Positions 1 to 5,480 of a DNA stretch of 5,480 nt are shown one piece after another. The notes under the pieces are model-generated. The model searched no databases. It was not told where the DNA came from and saw nothing but the letters and a program-made list of their open reading frames with translations. Made by a program: the position numbers and the translations under genes. Source of the DNA: CAZHOS01 sp964534605 (GTDB lineage: Bacteria; Patescibacteriota; Saccharimonadia; Saccharimonadales; VXPC01); the NCBI GenBank assembly GCA_964534605.1, contig CAZHOS010000036.1, positions 1-5,480 of the forward strand, in the 5' to 3' direction. Every line of letters starts with the position of its first letter. Position 1 is the first letter of the stretch.

Positions 1-62
1 CCGACATAGTCACTAAAGACTTTGCCAAGACCAGCAAAATAATAGCTATCGCCTAAGCTGAG
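1..62 (-). other. Tail of the window after the last stop: open frame, gene or readthrough unresolved
   Basis: Sixty-two bases downstream of the TAG stop. The same frame stays open to the edge and reads plausibly as protein (GDSYYFAGLGKVFSDY). The +1 frame has a stop near 54-52 and then a hydrophobic stretch (AIAIILLVLAKSL) without a good start codon. The third frame has several stops. No terminator hairpin, Shine-Dalgarno sequence or clear new gene start is visible, so the transcript probably continues past the edge. Confidence 0.35.
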
Positions 63-1349
63 CTATAGTGCTGTCTGATCAATCCAGCCAATATTTATAA
101 ATACAGGATTAACACCCTGATTTTCAAGTCGTCGTAAGACTTTAGGTCGGACATCACTCAGACTCCCAGAGTATATATTCACCCTAGCAGACCTTGACCC
201 ATCAGGGTCTATACAGAAGTCTTTTTCACAGTACGTGCTTAGGCGTGCTGCCGCAGCGAGGGTCGTTCCAGAAGGAGGACTCTCAAGAGCTACGTGTAGG
301 TCACCAAAGCTATCCACTAGAAATATCTCGCTTGCATCCCCGTAGTAAGCAGCCTGTATATCTGTATCTAATCCTTCTATCTCGTAAGTTTTCTGACGAT
401 TACCTATATTGAACTCAATCACTTCTACGACTAATTCAGAACTTTCTAGAGCAGATGCTATCAGGATGCTGTCCCTAAATGCTAATTTTATGAATGATCC
501 GTTGGCGTTACTTATCTTTTCTAACGAGCTTAAATCACTGCTTAGCAAAAACACCCCCCCAAGACTCTCCTCAAAGTCTTGACTACGCAGGAGTCTCGCA
601 CCCTCTTCTGTCGTACTCGGCTCTAGGCGTACAACGAGCTCTCCGGTACTCAGTAGCAAAGGGTCTTGTGCAAGCGCTTCTTCAATTTTGATGAGCTGCA
701 TGTCGGAGTGTCTCAAAGTGTAGTATCCATCAGACAGCAACACGGAGTAGTCTCCGATAGAATCTATCACTCTATATGTTCCAGGTAGATTCGCAATCTC
801 TTGGATGCCATCCTCGGTAGTTTCAAAGATACTTGTAGTTGTTAATTCTTCAGAAACATTTAATCCACTAAATCTTGGCTGGCCATTTTTACTAATAGCA
901 TTTATTTGAGAGCCGGCTATATCGGATAGCCTCACATAGCTGTCGTTAGCGATGTCTACAAGCCAAAAATGGTTGAGACCGATTGCTCTGACTGTATCGG
1001 AGTTATTGAATAACTGGGAGTAAAGCCTTGATCCAGGATCATGGTTAGCAGTCTCTATTATGGCTGTAGAGCGGTTCAGGTAAGATATATTGACTACAGA
1101 TGGTAGTTCTTCATAGTCTGTAAGTATTTCTGTTACTTCAGATTCGGGGTTGTAGCTAGCAAATGCAGACCCACTAAAAAATACAAACTCGTCCTCCATA
1201 AAACTCGACCTGTCGAAGTTTTTTGCTACGGGTCCAATAGTCTGTAGTGTAGTTACATTCTGGCCTCCGCTAAATATCTGCGCAAGCAATACTATTGGTA
1301 ATATCAAGAAAGCAAAGAATATTACCCCAGCTACATATTTTTTTTTCAT
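63..1349 (-). CDS. Membrane-anchored beta-rich extracytoplasmic protein of unknown function (428 aa), last gene of the visible T4SS set
   Basis: I do not recognise the family. The chosen start gives MKKK followed by a long hydrophobic segment at ~5-26, a signal anchor or uncleaved signal peptide with the rest outside the cell. The remaining ~400 residues are rich in short alternating hydrophobic strands ended by Asp/Ser/Gly turns (for example FVFFSGSAFASYNP, FWLVDIANDSYVRL, YSVLLSDGYYTLRH, GVFLLSSDLSSLEKI, IFLVDSFGDLHVAL), roughly every 45-65 residues, which is what a beta-propeller looks like without a search. Only two cysteines exist (374 and 379, C-x4-C), likely a disulfide. It occupies the VirB8 slot of Tn916-type systems and shares VirB8's one-TM layout, but its length and strand pattern do not look like the NTF2-like VirB8 domain. 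An A9 run follows the start codon (1338-1346) and a G7 run (554-560) lies inside. The frame stops at TAG (65-63) but stays open beyond it to the window edge, so the C-terminus may be incomplete. Confidence 0.82.
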   Translation of the reverse strand: MKKKYVAGVIFFAFLILPIVLLAQIFSGGQNVTTLQTIGPVAKNFDRSSFMEDEFVFFSGSAFASYNPESEVTEILTDYEELPSVVNISYLNRSTAIIETANHDPGSRLYSQLFNNSDTVRAIGLNHFWLVDIANDSYVRLSDIAGSQINAISKNGQPRFSGLNVSEELTTTSIFETTEDGIQEIANLPGTYRVIDSIGDYSVLLSDGYYTLRHSDMQLIKIEEALAQDPLLLSTGELVVRLEPSTTEEGARLLRSQDFEESLGGVFLLSSDLSSLEKISNANGSFIKLAFRDSILIASALESSELVVEVIEFNIGNRQKTYEIEGLDTDIQAAYYGDASEIFLVDSFGDLHVALESPPSGTTLAAAARLSTYCEKDFCIDPDGSRSARVNIYSGSLSDVRPKVLRRLENQGVNPVFINIGWIDQTAL

Positions 1350-1358
1350 AGCTTCACT

Positions 1359-1363
1359 TCCTT
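1359..1363 (-). promoter_or_regulatory. Shine-Dalgarno sequence of the 428-residue protein gene
   Basis: AAGGA on the transcribed strand, next to the TAA stop of the hydrolase gene (1366-1364), lies 9 bases before the ATG at 1349. This supports ATG 1349 over an in-frame ATG at 1391, which would lie inside the hydrolase coding region and add 14 polar residues ahead of the KKK-hydrophobic N-terminus. Confidence 0.75.
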
Positions 1364-2614
1364 TTACCTGCCTGTTGTTGACCAATGCCATGATTCTGAC
1401 GGTAGGTTCTTGATGTCATAATTACCCGCATTTTCATCTAGCCATATAAACCCAGGACTAGCTCTGCCACCGAGTGCAGTAAAACCACTGCCATTGTAGC
1501 GAAAGTCTATAGCCTGACCACGCTCATGCAGAGAGGTCCCTGGTCTTGCTGTTGGCGTCACACAACTGCTTGCTGGGCTATCGAATATATCAGGGCAGCC
1601 ATTTATAACTCGTAGCTCTTCTGTACGCTTGCTGCTTCTCCACCCAAAACCACCAAGAGGCACATTATCGTTTTTTGCATCTTCAAACAGCTGAGAGAAC
1701 GCATCAGCTGCACATGGATGAACGAGTACTGTACCGCCCACCGCATCATTTATCTCAACCATTTCTTCTAGCGGGAGCGCCCCGCTGTCTGGGCAGGCAT
1801 CAAAGCCAGATAAGTTCCTGCACACCCCGCTAGCGGAGGCTTCTATCCCCGATAGCTCGGCATACATCTCTAACCCGTTTGTTATATAGCCGTTTATTTC
1901 TCTTTGCTTGCTCTCGGGCCATCTACCAGAAGGTTGAAACCAAACACCATTCTCTCGCCATGTTCCCGGACCGGCATTGTAACTTTTTAACGCGCTTGCA
2001 ATTGTATCACCTATGCTACTACCTCTTGAGAAGTCTTGATCTATGCTGCCCAGCGGCACACCGCTCACCCCGCCGATGGATGCTAAGAATTCTGCAGCAG
2101 CAAAAGCAGCATCGTCTATATGGTTAACATTTACACCATCTCCAGCACCCGTGTTCGTTGTCCACCTATTACTCTCGCGAACAAACGGACCTTCTTGTGC
2201 AAAGGCATCCCACGTACTGTCGATAAACTGAAAGGGCCCGTTTGCTCCGCCACCAGACTCAACCCATCTATTTTCATGCACTCTGTCGATTAACCAATCT
2301 GAATCTAGGTGTCTATCTTGTTGATACAGGGCGTTTTCTGTCGCGTAGATGACGGCTATCATGACGGCATCTGCTTCGTGTTCTGCTGCGGCTGCAGAGA
2401 AGATAGTCCTCAGGGGTTCAGGTATATTATCTGGCGCAGTCGTACCTCCCAGGCTTGAGCCACCACCACAAGCAAGAGTCAGCGTAGAATTCTCTCGGTA
2501 AAAAGGCAGCAAGTGTTCTGTATTAGGGTTGAAGTCTACAGCAAATACGGCTTGACTCTGCAGAGTAAGCGATACAAAGATGAGTAGCGATATCAACCTA
2601 CTTCCGACAGTCAT
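1364..2614 (-). CDS. Secreted bifunctional peptidoglycan hydrolase: SLT lytic transglycosylase + VanY-type M15 peptidase (VirB1-like, 416 aa)
   Basis: This protein should cut both the glycan strands and the peptide stems of peptidoglycan outside the membrane, opening the wall for the secretion machine. Residues 1-25 form a signal peptide with a likely cut after AVFA. Residues ~62-255 are a lytic transglycosylase-like (SLT/goose-lysozyme fold) domain: probable catalytic Glu93 in ATENALY, the GPFQF strand at 126-130 (usual form GLMQ) and the YNAGPG motif at 212-217. After a ~40-residue linker, residues ~298-416 are an M15/VanY-like D,D- or L,D-carboxypeptidase/endopeptidase: GWRSS at 324-328, zinc ligands His363 and Asp370 in SLHERGQAID, and Glu407 (base) and His410 (zinc) in ESWHW. 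All key residues are present, so both domains look active. Six cysteines (49, 265, 274, 301, 340, 351) are all in the secreted part. T4SS hydrolases of Gram-positive systems more often pair SLT with NlpC/P60 or CHAP. It overlaps the upstream gene by one base and ends 14 bases before the next. Which peptide bond is cut is not deducible here. Confidence 0.88.
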   Translation of the reverse strand: MTVGSRLISLLIFVSLTLQSQAVFAVDFNPNTEHLLPFYRENSTLTLACGGGSSLGGTTAPDNIPEPLRTIFSAAAAEHEADAVMIAVIYATENALYQQDRHLDSDWLIDRVHENRWVESGGGANGPFQFIDSTWDAFAQEGPFVRESNRWTTNTGAGDGVNVNHIDDAAFAAAEFLASIGGVSGVPLGSIDQDFSRGSSIGDTIASALKSYNAGPGTWRENGVWFQPSGRWPESKQREINGYITNGLEMYAELSGIEASASGVCRNLSGFDACPDSGALPLEEMVEINDAVGGTVLVHPCAADAFSQLFEDAKNDNVPLGGFGWRSSKRTEELRVINGCPDIFDSPASSCVTPTARPGTSLHERGQAIDFRYNGSGFTALGGRASPGFIWLDENAGNYDIKNLPSESWHWSTTGR

Positions 2615-5202
2615 TATGCCTGGCCCCTCCAAGACACGAATATACGTGCAATATTTTCTAGTCTATTTGGTCCGCTTTTATCCCCATTATCGATCGGTGG
2701 ATATTTTGTTGGTCTAGAAGAGCTATTGATGGCCGTGAGCAGCTGGATGTTTTTACTAACCCTATTGTCTGTTGTGTCGATATCTTGGCCAGGTGCCAGG
2801 TCGCCGCAACTTTCGTTAAAGAATGACGAGCTGTTTTCGCCAGTTGCAATAACTTGTTCAATTGCTAGGCAGTCTTGGTAGTAGATTTTATATCTTCTGC
2901 CCCGTTCTGTGTCACATTTGCTGGGATAGTTATCTTCTGGATCCACCCCAGCCTCTGCCAAGAAGTAGTCGACCACATCAATACTCAGACACTCTCCAAA
3001 TTCCTCGCGCAAATTATCTAGGTTGTTGACCACAAACTCGGTGTTTTCTATGTGCGAGAACCCCTCAGCAGTACCGTTTATTTCATCTTCGTTAAAACCG
3101 AGTGAGGTTGTTTGCCCTGGAAGCAGTAAGCTGGAGTCTAGACTCTGAGCGCTCGCAGAGCTCAGGCCAAAAAGGTCGCCGTAACTTGATGGGCTCAGAA
3201 TACCACCTAGTGCAGAAGCGGTAGTTTTTATCCCTTCACTCACGTCTGTCGGCGTAGATATAGCAATCTGGGTTGCTATAGAGTAAGGGTTGTCTGTGCT
3301 AGCAATGTTGTCCCAAATTCCCCCATCTGCATATTCCTGACGCTGCAAGGCAAGCTGACTCTCTGTGCTGGCTATAAAATCCTCAACAGGTACTCTCGAG
3401 CAACCATTGGCTATGCAGTCGGCCTCCTTCAGGTAGTGGAACCCGTAGTCGATACTGGCATAGTTTTGCTCGCCAGGATTTGCCCCAAAGACTGTTTCTA
3501 GGCCACTCACATTATTGATGGCATCCGGCAAGAAGTGATTAAAGAACCAGTACTCGAAACCAATCGATGCAGCAGTACTTGCCAGCGTTTTGGTTCTTAT
3601 CGCGGAGCTTAGGAAGGTTGTTAGCGTTGCCCGTGCAGCACTTTGGCCAGCAGCAGCACCTCCTCCAGAGAAGAACGACCCTACAAGTGTGCCTACAAGC
3701 TCAACGCCGGTTATAGCAATCTGGCCTTCAGTGGTGAGGATGACGTTTTCGCATACGCTGTCCACTGAATCACCGGTAAAATCAGCTAGATTTTCTCCCC
3801 TCTCTCCAAATTCTTCTAGAAACTGTGCTCCCGTCACAGAATCAATAGCGTCTGAGACCTGCAGCACTAGACTGATTGGTATGCCGTGCACCTTGACATT
3901 AGAGAACCTGTCAGAGAAGTCGTAGATTGCTGACACTTCGTCGGCTCTTCCGACACCAGCTTTGTAAGTAGCTGAGTTTTGGAACCCTTCGACGTCTTGG
4001 CTGACCTGATCGATAATATCTGGATGTATGTCGTCACCTTTTATTTGACTTGTTAATGTTTTGATCTTGGCGGCACTCGATGCCGACCCCTCTATCCGTA
4101 GTCTAAAGGTATCTTGTATCTGGCTCGACACATTGCGGGCAACACAGGCAAAGGTGCCGACTGCAGCTGCAAAACTACCTTTAGAAGTAGCAGAGAATAT
4201 AGCCTCACTGGCACGCAGTCTTCTAGCTATATTGTCTTGCACAATATCTGGATCGGTTCCTTCCCTGACAGCGTCCTGAAACTCGTCTACGTCATCTTCT
4301 CCGCCCAGAGGAGTATCGATATCCTGAGTCTTAGGGTCTATAAGATCAATATCTTCGGTTGCTACAGCCTGCGGAACTGCCGATCTGGATATTGTTCCAG
4401 AACGTAAATCGTCGATAATTGACTGGTAGCGAGCGAACGGCAGCGCTGCTTGCTTAAAGACAAAGTTCGTAGTCCTACGGGTAAAGAACCGGCCTCTGGC
4501 AGACTCGCCGACAAGCCGCTGGTCGGCGACCTCTCGCCAGGCTTGCAGGTCAGAAATACTGTTTCCATCGTATACAACCCCTGTCCGCCTGTCTGTAATA
4601 GACGATATGCGGTTACCGGTAATGCCGCGCCTTGTTGTTATCTCAAAGTCTCCTTCAAGACCTAGTGATCTGATAGCTGCTTGTGGCGTAAACCCACCAC
4701 CAAGTAGCCTCTGGCCAATACTGCTCCGACTATACGTTGCGCTTGCGCTAGACAAGTCTCCGTCAAAAGCTATAGACGTTGCTGCCAAGTGTTTTAGTCT
4801 ACTGGATAGTTGGGAATGGAAGCTTGCAAACCTTAGGTTTGTGCTCACACGGTCTATTTGCTCTATCCGTAGCCCAGTTTGCAATGCAAATAACATGAGT
4901 GTGAAGAGTATGCCGGGCAAGAATATTACTGCCGCGGCTATGCCTAGTTTCTTGCCAAGGCCAGAACCAGCGCTTTTACCACGGACCTTATTTGCCGCCA
5001 CCGCACCTAGCAAGCCCCTCTCCTCCAAGTTTTGCGCAGCACTGTTACGAGCATAATCTTTGCCTCGTTGATAATACCCTTGCTCAGCACCTGCAGACGG
5101 TGAGTCATACAGTGCCTGTAGATCCTCAACCTCTTCACTGGCAGCATCGCGCACTAGAGTGTCGTGGTGCTGGTGCGAATCTTCCTTGTCATATACCGCC
5201 AT
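2614..5202 (-). CDS. Large T4SS-associated protein, single strong N-terminal membrane segment, unknown fold (862 aa)
   Basis: I do not recognise a named family. The first ~80 residues are hydrophilic: acidic to ~40, then charged and basic, with KVRGK and GKK before the membrane. A strong transmembrane segment follows at ~86-108, and basic residues before it predict N-in/C-out topology. The rest is mostly polar, with an acidic stretch at ~282-320 and weaker hydrophobic stretches at ~340-357, 439-449, 495-517 and 538-556 that are not clear membrane spans. Eight cysteines (353, 484, 596, 601, 738, 763, 778, 799) all lie after the membrane segment, which fits an outside, disulfide-bonded domain. 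Position between a VirB4 ATPase and a wall hydrolase is the VirB6 slot of Tn916-type systems, but VirB6 proteins have five or more membrane segments, so homology is doubtful. From memory, Saccharibacteria carry similarly laid-out large proteins beside VirB4. The ATG at 5202 is the earliest possible start because an in-frame TAA lies two codons upstream; no Shine-Dalgarno sequence is at the normal distance. Its stop (TAA, 2616-2614) overlaps the next ATG as TAATG. Confidence 0.85.
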   Translation of the reverse strand: MAVYDKEDSHQHHDTLVRDAASEEVEDLQALYDSPSAGAEQGYYQRGKDYARNSAAQNLEERGLLGAVAANKVRGKSAGSGLGKKLGIAAAVIFLPGILFTLMLFALQTGLRIEQIDRVSTNLRFASFHSQLSSRLKHLAATSIAFDGDLSSASATYSRSSIGQRLLGGGFTPQAAIRSLGLEGDFEITTRRGITGNRISSITDRRTGVVYDGNSISDLQAWREVADQRLVGESARGRFFTRRTTNFVFKQAALPFARYQSIIDDLRSGTISRSAVPQAVATEDIDLIDPKTQDIDTPLGGEDDVDEFQDAVREGTDPDIVQDNIARRLRASEAIFSATSKGSFAAAVGTFACVARNVSSQIQDTFRLRIEGSASSAAKIKTLTSQIKGDDIHPDIIDQVSQDVEGFQNSATYKAGVGRADEVSAIYDFSDRFSNVKVHGIPISLVLQVSDAIDSVTGAQFLEEFGERGENLADFTGDSVDSVCENVILTTEGQIAITGVELVGTLVGSFFSGGGAAAGQSAARATLTTFLSSAIRTKTLASTAASIGFEYWFFNHFLPDAINNVSGLETVFGANPGEQNYASIDYGFHYLKEADCIANGCSRVPVEDFIASTESQLALQRQEYADGGIWDNIASTDNPYSIATQIAISTPTDVSEGIKTTASALGGILSPSSYGDLFGLSSASAQSLDSSLLLPGQTTSLGFNEDEINGTAEGFSHIENTEFVVNNLDNLREEFGECLSIDVVDYFLAEAGVDPEDNYPSKCDTERGRRYKIYYQDCLAIEQVIATGENSSSFFNESCGDLAPGQDIDTTDNRVSKNIQLLTAINSSSRPTKYPPIDNGDKSGPNRLENIARIFVSWRGQA
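2624..2630 (-). promoter_or_regulatory. Shine-Dalgarno sequence of the hydrolase gene
   Basis: GGAGGGG on the transcribed strand lies 9 bases before the ATG at 2614, within the last codons of the upstream gene. It decides the start: the frame could also open at a TTG at 2632, but that codon overlaps the ribosome site itself and would put six extra residues before a good signal peptide. With the TAATG overlap it implies translational coupling. Confidence 0.8.
4505..4529 (-). repeat. GC-rich inverted repeat inside the large gene (8-bp arms, 9-base loop)
   Basis: TCGCCGAC (4505-4512) and GTCGGCGA (4522-4529) are exact reverse complements separated by nine bases. The repeat is in the coding region for residues ~225-233 of the 862-residue protein. 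The stem is much more G+C-rich than the surroundings and should fold in mRNA. No U-run follows it on either strand, so it is not a terminator. It may be a by-product of codon choice. Confidence 0.4.
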
Positions 5203-5237
5203 AACTTATAGATATTTTACCCTTATTCTTAAGTCTT

Positions 5238-5256
5238 AGCTATACCAAGTATAGCT
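5238..5256 (-). repeat. Perfect 8-bp inverted repeat right after the virB4 stop
   Basis: Arms AGCTATAC and GTATAGCT are exact reverse complements around a 3-base loop (TTG on the transcribed strand). The first arm begins at the base directly after the TAA stop of the ATPase gene. The stem is A/T-rich and no U-run follows it, so it is not a standard intrinsic terminator. It could be an mRNA processing or stability hairpin, a weak attenuator or a dimeric protein-binding site. The rest of the 54-base gap is A/T-rich, with three TAAG words spaced 7 and 6 bases apart (5238-5222). No convincing promoter is visible. Confidence 0.6.
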
Positions 5257-5480
5257 TTAATGAATGTTAATAGAATCACCGGCTGGGTAGCCACCTTGCT
5301 CTGCATGTTCCTGGAGCGCTTTTAGCTGGTCAGGATTAGTTGTTATAAGGTCTTGCTCTGTCGGGCTTGGTACAATCTGGATATGAACATGGTTCTCGCC
5401 GGCAAAGAAGAGTCCTTGACCTACGGGGAACTGGCTTAGGCGTTTCTTTTCTTCGCTGGTCAGCTTAAACACGTCAGATA
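5257..5480 (-). CDS. virB4: VirB4/TraE-type T4SS ATPase, C-terminal end only (5' part outside window)
   Basis: Only the last ~73 codons are visible; the frame is open to the window edge and ends at TAA (5259-5257). VirB4 proteins are cytoplasmic, membrane-associated AAA+ ATPases that energise substrate transfer and pilus or channel assembly in type IV secretion and conjugation. The visible tail has the family's C-terminal signature: an F-x-L-[TS]-x-E-x-x-x-L segment, then VGQGLFFAG, HVHIQIV and LITTNPDQL. These match the usual pattern of an 'LS..E...L' helix, a G-[EQ]-G-L-[LF]-F-A-G turn and an 'I.V.AS..E..LITT' strand. The Walker A and B motifs lie upstream of the window and cannot be checked. 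A GTG at 5472 is an internal valine codon, not the start, because the frame and the conserved motif continue upstream of it. The last ~25 residues are hydrophilic and without cysteine. It is the first gene of the visible set, 54 bases before the next one. Assignment rests on motif recall, not on an alignment. Confidence 0.8.
   Translation of the reverse strand, partial: SDVFKLTSEEKKRLSQFPVGQGLFFAGENHVHIQIVPSPTEQDLITTNPDQLKALQEHAEQGGYPAGDSINIH

Noticed and set aside
1..75. tRNA-like text on the minus strand (TATAGCTCAGC, as in a tRNA D-arm)
   Set aside because: The D-stem does not pair (no GAGC partner), no anticodon stem forms after it, and the text overlaps the end of a coding gene.
1347..1391. 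ATG at 1391 as the start of the 428-residue gene
   Set aside because: It would overlap the last codons of the hydrolase gene and add polar residues before the KKK-hydrophobic anchor, whereas ATG 1349 has AAGGA 9 bases upstream.
2456..2480. Lipobox-like TLAC at residues 46-49 of the hydrolase
   Set aside because: The residue at -3 is Thr, and the cysteine is ~25 residues past the hydrophobic core of the signal peptide, so it is not a lipoprotein cleavage site.
2612..2632. TTG at 2632 as the start of the hydrolase gene
   Set aside because: It falls on the Shine-Dalgarno sequence of the ATG at 2614, and the ATG gives a proper signal peptide and a TAATG overlap.
4607..5056. 149-codon open frame on the plus strand, antisense to the large gene
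   Set aside because: It lies wholly inside the well-supported 862-codon gene, has Pro/Ser/Arg-rich composition typical of a shadow frame, no ribosome site and no recognisable motif. The other plus-strand frames (for example 3590-3925, 4114-4407) are rejected for the same reason.
5203..5256. Promoter in the gap before the large gene (TAAAAT at 5219-5214 as a -10 box)
   Set aside because: No acceptable -35 box lies 16-19 bases upstream; in A/T-rich sequence a lone -10-like hexamer is weak evidence.
5238..5256. Intrinsic terminator after virB4
   Set aside because: The stem is A/T-rich and the following bases are AAGACTTAAG rather than a U-run.
1..5480. CRISPR array, insertion sequence or attachment sites
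   Set aside because: No spaced direct repeats, transposase frame or terminal inverted repeats are visible; nearly all of the window is coding.

Overview
The window is a single minus-strand gene cluster from what looks like a type IV secretion system (T4SS) of the Gram-positive/conjugation-like class. Read in the direction of transcription (high to low coordinates) it holds: (i) the last ~73 codons of a VirB4/TraE-type ATPase (5480-5257, cut by the window edge); (ii) a 54-base gap with a perfect 8-bp inverted repeat; (iii) an unrecognised 862-residue protein with one strong N-terminal membrane segment (5202-2614); (iv) a secreted two-domain peptidoglycan hydrolase, SLT-type lytic transglycosylase followed by a VanY/M15-type peptidase (2614-1364); (v) a 428-residue, single-pass, beta-rich protein of unknown function (1349-63); (vi) 62 bases running off the window. 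The plus strand holds only shadow frames of these genes.

Organism: the base composition is moderate (by eye somewhat under 50% G+C). The reading frames use the standard code: one runs 862 codons without TGA, which argues against the TGA-recoding lineages (Gracilibacteria, Absconditabacteria, Mycoplasma). The VirB4 tail (GQGLFFAG, then HVHIQIV and LITTNPDQL) followed by a very large one-TM protein is the arrangement I associate from memory with Saccharibacteria (TM7) and related Patescibacteria/CPR. This is a moderate-confidence guess. A monoderm bacterium carrying an integrated conjugative element is the main alternative.

How the genes fit together: the order VirB4 - large membrane protein - wall hydrolase - single-pass extracytoplasmic protein is that of the Tn916-type conjugation core (orf16 VirB4, orf15 VirB6, orf14 VirB1-like, orf13 VirB8-like). 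The ATPase would power the machine. The large protein would sit in the membrane with a big outside domain. The hydrolase would open the cell wall (own or, in an epibiont, the host's). The 428-residue protein would be a surface or scaffold subunit. The three downstream genes are tightly packed (TAATG overlap, then a 14-base gap, each with a good Shine-Dalgarno sequence 9 bases before its ATG), so they are almost certainly co-transcribed and translationally coupled.

The points most worth a second look are the unusual SLT+M15 hydrolase fusion, the orphan 862-residue protein with eight cysteines all beyond its membrane segment, the hairpin plus missing Shine-Dalgarno in front of that gene, and the protein-like open frame that continues past the TAG stop of the last gene.
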